From Brenneria rubrifaciens (GTDB taxonomy: Bacteria > Pseudomonadota > Gammaproteobacteria > Enterobacterales > Enterobacteriaceae), in NCBI RefSeq assembly GCF_005484945.1, contig NZ_CP034035.1:3658001-3722000 (forward strand): 64,000 bases of DNA. The letters are read 5' to 3'. Under the pieces are notes generated by a model, which was not told the DNA's origin, searched no databases, and was given only the letters and a program-made list of their open reading frames with translations. The translations under genes and the position numbers were made by a program. Below, piece by piece: positions 25,978 through 34,052 of this stretch (position 1 is the first letter of the stretch; every line of letters begins with the position of its first letter).

Positions 25978-26151
25978 CAGTATCATTCCCCATGAGAAAA
26001 AACTCAAAAAACCAGTACAGATGAGATCAAAAACCGCCACTCAGATGGAATATCACACAATCTGTATGATAGAAAAAGTTATTTTTTGCATCTGTATTGA
26101 AGTTATTTTCCCTTGCATGATAGTGCTACACGGTCAGGTAAGGGGGAAAGA

Positions 26152-26343
26152 ATGGAACATCAAGCAAAATGCTCACCACACTCGTCCGGCATATCATCAT
26201 GGGGTGCGATCTTTATTCTGCCTTATCGGATATGGAAAGCATGGCGGCTAAGAGTGAAAACACGGCGGATATTACTCAATATGGATGATACAAGGCTAGA
26301 GGATATCGGGCTGTCACGAGATGACATCACTCGTTTCAAGTAA
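26152..26343 (+). CDS. yjiS: Small DUF1127 protein, YjiS-like
   Basis: A 63-residue basic protein starting MEHQAKCSPHSS after a strong ribosome-binding site (aagggggaaag). The C-terminal half, PYRIWKAWRLRVKTRRILLN followed by LEDIGLSRDDI, is the DUF1127 domain (Trp/Arg-rich helix, then the L-x-DIGLSR motif). Small DUF1127 proteins have been linked to RNA turnover and phosphate or metabolic control in alphaproteobacteria; the role of YjiS is not established. It is divergent from the MocR gene, a likely regulator-target pair. An upstream ATG at 26113 is possible but less family-like. Confidence 0.8.
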   Translation: MEHQAKCSPHSSGISSWGAIFILPYRIWKAWRLRVKTRRILLNMDDTRLEDIGLSRDDITRFK

Positions 26344-26552
26344 GGAAACACCGCTATGCAACGGCGCGCATAAAACCGCGCCGGATACCCCTAAAACACC
26401 ACCTGTTTAACTGGAAACATAAAACGGTATTCATAAAATCAATACGCTGACCATAAACATGATCCGACGGGAGAAAAGGCATAAAAAATATCATTATTTT
26501 CCATCGTTAACCCACTCCCCCCCTCAACGCTCAAATTAACCAGCGAATTTAT
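26344..26552. other. AT-rich intergenic region upstream of the effector gene
   Basis: No gene is visible. The sequence is AT-rich and contains short inverted repeats near 26368-26384 (gcgcg-type) but no strong terminator. The candidate hrp box begins at 26553. Confidence 0.4.
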
Positions 26553-26580
26553 TGAACTACCGCCCTGATATTTCCACTCA
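26553..26580 (+). promoter_or_regulatory. Candidate hrp box (HrpL-dependent promoter)
   Basis: TGAACT, a 15-base spacer and CCACTCA. The consensus recognised by HrpL is GGAACC/T, 15-16 bases, CCACnnA; this site differs in the first base of the -35 part and has a perfect -10 part. It ends 63 bases before the effector ATG and points the right way. No convincing sigma-70 promoter is visible between it and the gene. One mismatch and an AT-rich background leave room for chance. Confidence 0.6.
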
Positions 26581-26643
26581 AAAAAGATACTCCCGATATA
26601 CCACCCTATGCCCTAAAAACTAAAACAGTGAATATCAATTATC

Positions 26644-29600
26644 ATGAGAATCCCCAATCGCTCTATCATCAGCCAACAGCCGCATGCTTTTGAACCGATA
26701 AACGAGACGATGGCGCCGTCTTCTAGTAATACTCAGGAACGTGGTGAATCTTCACATTCGCAGCCGCAACGCAACAACACAAATTGGCGCAGCGGCCGTT
26801 TCCGCGGCACGACAAGAACAAATCAACCCAATACCCGCCAGGAAAGCCATTCACGCCGCTCGTCAACGTTTTCTTATAGCGGTAGGTCAGTACGGCAGCA
26901 TCTGGACAGCGATGCCCTCCCTGAGTCTCGAGTGGATCACAGAAAAGCACTCAACTTTCCCGAGCAACATCTCAGCAGGCAAGAGAGATCAGAACTGCAA
27001 CAGCAGCGTTTACAACAACGAAATATTCTCCTGAAAAATTACCCTGTCCAACATGCTGCCCAACAATGTATCGATATGGCATTTAACAACATTGTTGCCA
27101 AACGTAACGGCGTGGGGTGCGCACTGATATTCGTCCAGGCAGATGACAGGCAAGACATAAACTTCAGGCTGCTCGGCAATTATCTGCAAAAACTCAGTAC
27201 CAATACGCCGCATAATTCCCCCTTGCTGATGTCGAAAACACGTCAGTGCGCCAGCCTCGCGGCCAATTACCTGATGCATACCGGCTTATTCAGCAATGCT
27301 CATCCCAATAACTACGCCCATCTGGCGAACAAGTTGGCCAAGCATACCCAAAGCCAAGAGTGTATCGATGCCCTGGACTGGGTCGCCAGACAAATCCTGC
27401 GTTCAGATCAGGAGCAATTTCAAGACCTGAAAGATCACGAAATCTGTATTATGACATTCGGTTTTTTAAGAAACCCACAAAGCGAAGCATGCCGGGACGC
27501 CACCCTGCGTGCCGCACATGAATTGATGCGCCGGCAAGCGCCATCGCTGCAACAGCACGCGCGCAACACCTCCGCCATGTTGAGCGCATTAAGCCGGTGG
27601 CCAGAACATGACGACGTCAAGGGCATGGCTTTACAACTGGCTGAACGGATTATTTTAGACAATCGCATGGTACAAGCCATGGATAAACTTGCAATCTCCA
27701 CCTGTGCTAACGCACTCTGCAAATGGCCGGGTCGTGAGGAGGCCAAAGAAGCCGTTTTGACGCTAACCAAAGGCATTAAAAAGCATACTGTTTCTCTGAG
27801 TGATGTCGATGAGCAATGGGTGGCCAATATTCTTAACGCGCTCAGTAAATGGCCGGAAAGCGAAAGGGCCAGAAAGACAGTGCAAAGTCTCGCCGTATGT
27901 GTTCTACAAAATGCCCCGCTACGACAATCCATGAGAACGCAAGCTATCGACAATTCATTGAATGCGCTAAGTAAATGGCCGGAATTCAGTGAAATGAAAA
28001 ATGCCGCTCTAAAATTGGCCGAACGTATCATTGACGAGAAACCAGTACGGCAGGATATGCTCTGTAAGGAATTAATCGGCAGCATGAATGCGCTAAGCAA
28101 ATGGGCTGATACCTCTCAGGCCAGAGCAGCCAGTTTGCTGATGGCCGAACGCCTTATTCATCAACCTCACCTACGACAAATGATGGATACGCGGCATGTC
28201 TCCACGTTGTTGAATGCATTGAGTAAATGGCCCGACAGCACACGGGCTGAAGAATTGACGCAATTAGTGGCCGAGCGTATCGTAACAGACGTCGCATTTT
28301 GCCAAATGATGAAATCGCAATCTGTCGCCAACGCTCTCAATGCGTTAAGTAAATGGCCTGCAAGCAGCGTGATCAACGATGCCGTCGTGCAGCTTGCCAT
28401 TCATATCAGAAATGACCGGCAGATAAGTCAGTCAATGACCACCCAGGAAATGGCCAATTCATTAAATGCGCTGAGTAGGTGGAACGACCTCCCTCCCCCC
28501 TTTGAAGCAGCGCTGGTACTGACCGAGCGCATTACCACGGATAGGACATTGCGGCAAAAAATGGAAGGCCAGTTTATCGCCAATATATTATCCGCACTGA
28601 GCAAATGGCCGCATGACGAGCGCATTAAAGAAGCCGCCTTATTGTTGGGAGATCTCATCACGCAGAAAAGCGAGCTGTGGCAAACTTTACCCGCCCTTAA
28701 CGCCGCCAACGTGATGAATGCGATGAGCAAATGGCCGCAAAACCCACGAGCCCAGGCAGCGGCACGGCCTATCATCGAACGGTTTATCGCCGACAAACCG
28801 TTACGACAGTCACTGAACCCCGTAGGGATCGCCAGCGTCATCAACGCGCTGGGTACGCTGAGCAAATGGGACAATACGCCGCAAATCAAAGAGGCGGCCT
28901 TACTGCTGGCCGATCGCCTCTCAACCGATGTCTCACTGCAGCAATCATTGACGCAGACGAAATTGATTGTCAACACGCTTGTCGGCCTGAGCAAATTTGC
29001 CGAAGATAAGCGAAGCGAACCCTCCGCCCTGCTGCTGGCCACTCATATCATCAACGATGAACCATTACGGCAATCCATCCCCGAAAATATGGTTGCCAAC
29101 GCCCTGAACGCGCTGAGTAAATGGCTGGATCTTTCCCATATCCGAAAGGCATTCCTCCTGCTGGTCGAACGCATCGTTATGGAAGAGGAACTGGTGCCCG
29201 CAATGGATTTCAAAGCCATCAGCAGCGTGCTCAACGCTATCGGCAAGTGGTCTGATAATGATCTGGTAGATAAAGCCGCCCTCCGTCTGGCTGAGTATTT
29301 CACAGAGGATGAAACTCAATCACGCAACTACACCCCACAAGAATTCGCAAACATTTTCAATGACCTGGGCAAGTGGCAAAAAGAGCCGCTCGTTCAGCAG
29401 ATTATGTGGGATTTGGCAACGCTGCCGGGAAAAGACAATTATGCCTGGAAAAACTTCAATCTCATGGATTTGACTCAGATCAGCATTGCCTTAATGCGCA
29501 TGGTCGGCTCAACTCAGAGCAGCACTGAAGATGAACTGGCACATATAAAACCGGTACTGCATGATATGGCCATCCACCTGGAGCTGCATCCGCAACTCCT

Positions 29601-32600
29601 GAGCACCGCCGAAGCTTGGCAGATAGGCGTTATATTCAAGTCACTCGGCGGTGTCCAGTTGCAGCGAACCATGCGACCGCTCGCCGCAATCGCCCTCACT
29701 CGTATAGAAGCGCTCTGCCAGAGAGACCAACTGCGCGATCAGCATCTGGAGGCAATTGGCAATCTTTGCCTCAGTCTCCAGCCCCTGCTACGCAATCAAG
29801 AACTCACCCGCTTTCGCCAGTCGGCGCTCCAGACATTTCTGAGATTGCAACCGATCATTGATCGCAAGCTGCAAGGTTTTCTACGTTCCCAGAAGACGGA
29901 ACCCAGCATAGTTTTACGATACAAGGACAGGGGTGAAGCCTGTGATACTCGTTGCCCGGCCTTGACTTTCTATCAACTCCTTAAGTCATACAACATGGTC
30001 AGCCGTCAGTGGCGTCCTTCCAATATTGATGGTGATTATCAGACGATAAAAGAGCGTCAGGCTGAGCTAAAACTGTGGGTTAAAACACTCTTGGAGCGAA
30101 CGCGCGCTATCGTTGAGGCCGACCTACAGGAAAGCAGTTGGAATGTGATTGCACAAATTGAAGCGGATGATGATGTGCTTAGCGCACTTGATTTACGCAT
30201 GCGCAAGGAGTTGGAACCTATCACCCAGCGTCACCCGCCAAGTCAATTTGATCTGGCCTCATCCTTTGCCGGGATGCGTACTGAGCCAGGTAAAATCAGA
30301 GCAGTACCGCCAAACGTGGGCGACACCGTCCATAAGATAGTGGATGTTAATGGCCAACTGGTTAAAGACACAAAACCGGATAACGATACGGAAAAAAGCT
30401 ATTCCCTGTACGCCAGGCTGACCGGCCTTCCATTGGTTGAAGTTAAGCTACCGGGAAGACTCAGCGCGTTTATGCTGGCAAGAACGTTTAATTATGAAGG
30501 GGAGCCCTGGCGGTTCGATATGTTCGGCGGCAGTCGGCTGACGCGCGGGCGTATGAAACAGGTAAAAAATATCCTGGCGGGGAAAGATCCGGACGCCAGC
30601 TTATTACCCGCAATTCGCTACTCGGACAGCGCACCCGGCAGCCCGCTCATGACGCTGATAAAAAAACTTGCGCCACAGCGCGAAGATTGGTCCCGTATGC
30701 AACGATCGCTGCTGGAGATGATACCGCATGACCATGTGGCTGAAGGCACGCTGCGCACTGGCTGGTTCGCTGATGTTCCCGGCGCCGAACACCCGTTTAG
30801 GCCGCTCGGCCCGAACCGCCAACGCCTTGCTTTGTGCCCCAATGATGGCTGCGGGTTCTTAAAGATGGAAGTGGCGATGCGTATTCCGGTCATTCGCGAC
30901 AGAATCGAAAACTGGTCTCCCGACAACCAACAGGTAAGTAATAGCTGTTTTATCCCTCCGCAGGCGTTACAGCATTTCCCGCGTAACGACGCAGCACTGG
31001 CGGAGGCGCGTGAGGTTATGCAACATCGTATCCAGACGCTGGCCAGGCAAAAATATGGGCATCTGGCGCGCGAAGGGCAAATAGCCGCTGACGACGTAGA
31101 CCTGTTGCAACTCTACCAATTGACCGTCAGCGGGGGTTATGACGGTAAACGCATACGCGCGGTGCCATCAGCTGATGACAAACTCCATCTTCCGCCCTCC
31201 ACCAGCGCCGAGTTCGAACGTTGCGGCGGCGACCTGCTGCTGGGCAAGCCGCCATACGATAAAGAGAACCTGCTGCCGCTGCCGCCAGAGCGGGTCGCCA
31301 CCGTCAAGCAAGGCGATGCCACCGCGCAATTTCTGGCAGAATGCTTCTCTATACAATATAGCTATACGGGTTTCGACGACCTCTCAGGCCAAGATCACGA
31401 CATGTTGCACAGCAAAGGAATGCTGATTATTGTGCCAGACAAAAGCTGGCCGCCTGAGTTTCAGAATATGGATTTGGCCTGCTCCAAAGAAGATATGAAG
31501 ACCTTGTCCCGCTGGGTGGACGGACGTGATCGTGCGGCGATACCGCAGCAAATCGTCAGTACGGGTAGCCTGCGGGTTAAAGATATCTTGGTGCCCGGCC
31601 AGTTGGGCGCTATCCCTATCAGTGAACTAAGAAAGCGCAATATGGACACCGATGGCGACGATGCCTTTATCTATGCAGGTTACCCCAAATTATCGGCAGC
31701 CATTCGTCAAACCATGCAGGAGCGCGACGCCACACGCGGTACCGTACACTCATTCAAACCACCCAAAACGGCTCACTCAGCATTTGATGACGAAGGCCAC
31801 TACCAGGCGGGACGAGGCAAAGAAATTCTGGCGGAGCAAAAAGGCGGCAAATTAATGGGGATGGCAAGTAATACCGCCACATTTTTCTTTTCTCAGCCGG
31901 ACGAACTGCGCAAGAAACTTGCTTACAATATGATGTTCGGCACCTATGATGGTATTGATCGCCAGTTACGCAACGGCCTCAACGCCCTACTGGGAAACAG
32001 AGAGAATGCCCCGTCTCTGCAAACACTGCAAGAAATCGCACAACAGGATATCGAGCGAGCGCATCTGCCCGAAGCTCGCCAGGCTTTAGAGCTACTCTCT
32101 CAGTTGATACAACAGTTAGCGGGGCAAAAGACGGAGCCGCCGTCACAAATCCCCGCCGAATTGGCGGAGCACTTCCCACAACTGGACCAGGCTTATAGTC
32201 AGGCCGAAAACACACCCATGCGTATCGAGGCCATTCTGAACAATTATCCGATATGCCGGCTGGCGCACTCTGAGTTTCCCAACGGACAACCGGGGCTTAT
32301 CGAGGGCCATCCAGAGCTGACCATGCGAAACCTCTTTACCATAGCGGTAAAAGTGGGCACGGATGCACTAAAATCCGATACCGGTACAGAATTGTTTACC
32401 CATATTATGGAAAAGTGTGAGGCTTCATTGCATTCAACACCTGAGCGCATACATCACGTTCCCCATACGAAGCAGACAGCACGTGCGATACGCGACGGTC
32501 ATTTCGATCCCGAACAAGCCCGTAACACACTCTCGCAGATTCCCACCATGGCGGCTGGCGTGATGGAAATCGCCGTGGAAACGCTGCAACAGGCCGGGGT

Positions 32601-33978
32601 ACTCTCCCCATTACCTACCCCGGTGACACAGATGACTGCCATCCGCCCGCAAGATATCCTGCAAAACGCACGAACGCTTAACCTGCAAGCTGTTAAGGCC
32701 GAGCCCGCCATCACCAGCATGCTGCAAAATCTGCTGAAAAACAGCCCTGGCGAACAGGCGCGGCTGGCAGGCCTGGAACATGCCGTCAAATCGGTCGGCT
32801 CTCTCAGTGACAAGTTGCGCTATCTGATGGCATACAAATCTGTTTCCTTGCAGGAGGCGGTAGCAAAGGTCAGCGACGCACTGCGCTACAGCATCGTGCT
32901 GCCGCATGACACTTTCACCCGCGGATGTCGCCATATACTGGCGGCGCTCGACGATGCCGGGCATCGATTATCCCAGCGCATTAACCATTTTAACCAACAG
33001 GGGTATGCGTTCAGAGCCATCAGCACCAAACTGAACAGCCCGGACGGAATCGTGTGGGAGATTCAGTTTCACACGCCACAGACATTTGAGTTAAAAGAGA
33101 AGTTTCATGATCTTTACAAGAAAGCGCAGGCGGTGCGCTATCAGAGCAGCAATTCCGATCAAGAACGAGAAACTCTCCGCCCCGCAAGAGAGGCGTTCCG
33201 GGCTGTTCCCCTGCCTCCAGGTTGCGATGAGCTGGATAATTGGGAGGCCATGAAGGAACCCGAGCAGACACCATCCCCCGCAAAGCCACCGCGCTCCTCG
33301 GGAAAGAATCCTGTCATTCCACCTCATCTCGCCGTACCCGTGCGACAAGTTGTCAGCACGGCGCAAGCGCTAGAAAAACGCGTAACTCCCGTACTATTGC
33401 CGATTTTAGCGCAGTTTGATGCAAAACTTTATGGAGACCAGAACTGGCAATCCCATATATTTAAAAATGAAAAATCAATCGCGCGCAAGATAGACCTGGT
33501 GCAGCAAAAAGAGCAAATATCCCCAGAAGCCGCAGCGCAACAGATACGCGACGGGCTGCGTTATGTGGTCATATTGCCTTACGAACAGTTTTACCAGGCC
33601 GCACAAGGCATAGTTAACACGCTGAAACAAAGCGCCATCACCGTAATGCGTATTAACAATGCCTTTACTATTCAGGATACCACCTATGTCGGCCTGAATA
33701 TAAACCTGCACAGAAGCGGCACTCTACAAGGGGACTTTGAGATCCAGTTCCATACCAGTTCGAGCCTGCACAACAAACTCAAGACACATCGATATTATGA
33801 GAAATTGCGACAACTCCCTGACATACCGCCCGGCGTGCCCCTGGATGAAATTACCACCGAATTCGCCGCCAAACGCGAGCAACTAGAGCAGAAAATGCGT
33901 GATGCCGCTTCTCTGGTCAAACGTCCTGAAAGAATTGAGAACATTCCCTCCTTCAACAGATACATCGCCCAACAGTAA
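26644..33978 (+). CDS. Giant SKWP-repeat type III effector-like protein (RipS/XopAD type)
   Basis: 2444 residues. The core is about 15 tandem repeats of roughly 42 residues (about 315-930), each starting with A-L-S-K-W-P or a close variant and ending L-N; this is the SKWP repeat of Ralstonia RipS/SKWP and Xanthomonas XopAD effectors, which also exceed 2000 residues. Residues 1-90 are rich in Ser, Asn, Gln and Arg; there is no acid in the first 12, Ile at position 3, and 9 Ser in the first 50, as in Hrp-secreted effectors. Residues about 1240-1760 form a conserved core with NMDTDGDDAFIYAGYPKL (DxDGD at 1668-1672). Two similar C-terminal modules follow (about 2040-2170 and 2240-2400), each with D-x-L-R-Y and E-I-Q-F-H-T, like RelA/SpoT synthetase domains; a Pro-rich linker (about 2205-2225) separates them. 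No signal peptide or membrane segment is apparent. The ribosome-binding site is weak. Family membership is firm; secretion and enzymatic activity are inferred. The frame is intact. Confidence 0.88.
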   Translation: MRIPNRSIISQQPHAFEPINETMAPSSSNTQERGESSHSQPQRNNTNWRSGRFRGTTRTNQPNTRQESHSRRSSTFSYSGRSVRQHLDSDALPESRVDHRKALNFPEQHLSRQERSELQQQRLQQRNILLKNYPVQHAAQQCIDMAFNNIVAKRNGVGCALIFVQADDRQDINFRLLGNYLQKLSTNTPHNSPLLMSKTRQCASLAANYLMHTGLFSNAHPNNYAHLANKLAKHTQSQECIDALDWVARQILRSDQEQFQDLKDHEICIMTFGFLRNPQSEACRDATLRAAHELMRRQAPSLQQHARNTSAMLSALSRWPEHDDVKGMALQLAERIILDNRMVQAMDKLAISTCANALCKWPGREEAKEAVLTLTKGIKKHTVSLSDVDEQWVANILNALSKWPESERARKTVQSLAVCVLQNAPLRQSMRTQAIDNSLNALSKWPEFSEMKNAALKLAERIIDEKPVRQDMLCKELIGSMNALSKWADTSQARAASLLMAERLIHQPHLRQMMDTRHVSTLLNALSKWPDSTRAEELTQLVAERIVTDVAFCQMMKSQSVANALNALSKWPASSVINDAVVQLAIHIRNDRQISQSMTTQEMANSLNALSRWNDLPPPFEAALVLTERITTDRTLRQKMEGQFIANILSALSKWPHDERIKEAALLLGDLITQKSELWQTLPALNAANVMNAMSKWPQNPRAQAAARPIIERFIADKPLRQSLNPVGIASVINALGTLSKWDNTPQIKEAALLLADRLSTDVSLQQSLTQTKLIVNTLVGLSKFAEDKRSEPSALLLATHIINDEPLRQSIPENMVANALNALSKWLDLSHIRKAFLLLVERIVMEEELVPAMDFKAISSVLNAIGKWSDNDLVDKAALRLAEYFTEDETQSRNYTPQEFANIFNDLGKWQKEPLVQQIMWDLATLPGKDNYAWKNFNLMDLTQISIALMRMVGSTQSSTEDELAHIKPVLHDMAIHLELHPQLLSTAEAWQIGVIFKSLGGVQLQRTMRPLAAIALTRIEALCQRDQLRDQHLEAIGNLCLSLQPLLRNQELTRFRQSALQTFLRLQPIIDRKLQGFLRSQKTEPSIVLRYKDRGEACDTRCPALTFYQLLKSYNMVSRQWRPSNIDGDYQTIKERQAELKLWVKTLLERTRAIVEADLQESSWNVIAQIEADDDVLSALDLRMRKELEPITQRHPPSQFDLASSFAGMRTEPGKIRAVPPNVGDTVHKIVDVNGQLVKDTKPDNDTEKSYSLYARLTGLPLVEVKLPGRLSAFMLARTFNYEGEPWRFDMFGGSRLTRGRMKQVKNILAGKDPDASLLPAIRYSDSAPGSPLMTLIKKLAPQREDWSRMQRSLLEMIPHDHVAEGTLRTGWFADVPGAEHPFRPLGPNRQRLALCPNDGCGFLKMEVAMRIPVIRDRIENWSPDNQQVSNSCFIPPQALQHFPRNDAALAEAREVMQHRIQTLARQKYGHLAREGQIAADDVDLLQLYQLTVSGGYDGKRIRAVPSADDKLHLPPSTSAEFERCGGDLLLGKPPYDKENLLPLPPERVATVKQGDATAQFLAECFSIQYSYTGFDDLSGQDHDMLHSKGMLIIVPDKSWPPEFQNMDLACSKEDMKTLSRWVDGRDRAAIPQQIVSTGSLRVKDILVPGQLGAIPISELRKRNMDTDGDDAFIYAGYPKLSAAIRQTMQERDATRGTVHSFKPPKTAHSAFDDEGHYQAGRGKEILAEQKGGKLMGMASNTATFFFSQPDELRKKLAYNMMFGTYDGIDRQLRNGLNALLGNRENAPSLQTLQEIAQQDIERAHLPEARQALELLSQLIQQLAGQKTEPPSQIPAELAEHFPQLDQAYSQAENTPMRIEAILNNYPICRLAHSEFPNGQPGLIEGHPELTMRNLFTIAVKVGTDALKSDTGTELFTHIMEKCEASLHSTPERIHHVPHTKQTARAIRDGHFDPEQARNTLSQIPTMAAGVMEIAVETLQQAGVLSPLPTPVTQMTAIRPQDILQNARTLNLQAVKAEPAITSMLQNLLKNSPGEQARLAGLEHAVKSVGSLSDKLRYLMAYKSVSLQEAVAKVSDALRYSIVLPHDTFTRGCRHILAALDDAGHRLSQRINHFNQQGYAFRAISTKLNSPDGIVWEIQFHTPQTFELKEKFHDLYKKAQAVRYQSSNSDQERETLRPAREAFRAVPLPPGCDELDNWEAMKEPEQTPSPAKPPRSSGKNPVIPPHLAVPVRQVVSTAQALEKRVTPVLLPILAQFDAKLYGDQNWQSHIFKNEKSIARKIDLVQQKEQISPEAAAQQIRDGLRYVVILPYEQFYQAAQGIVNTLKQSAITVMRINNAFTIQDTTYVGLNINLHRSGTLQGDFEIQFHTSSSLHNKLKTHRYYEKLRQLPDIPPGVPLDEITTEFAAKREQLEQKMRDAASLVKRPERIENIPSFNRYIAQQ

Positions 33979-34023
33979 TGCGGCCAACACTCAAATGCGG
34001 AATAGCTGCAATCAGAAGCATAA

Positions 34024-34052
34024 ATATCATCCCCGTAAACCGGGGATGATAT
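34024..34052. terminator. Bidirectional terminator between effector and MFS genes
   Basis: A perfect 12-bp stem (34024-34035 with 34041-34052) and a 5-nt loop. It lies between the converging effector (+) and transporter (-) genes and touches the transporter stop codon. T runs on both sides are weak. Confidence 0.65.

Noticed and set aside
26412..26440. A second possible hrp box starting ggaaac upstream of the effector
   Set aside because: There is no CCAC at 15-16 bases spacing. Only the site at 26553 keeps both halves.
27586..29420. Regular repeats of about 126 bases, considered as a CRISPR or DNA satellite
   Set aside because: The period equals 42 codons, the DNA copies vary, and only the protein motif is conserved. 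They are protein repeats.
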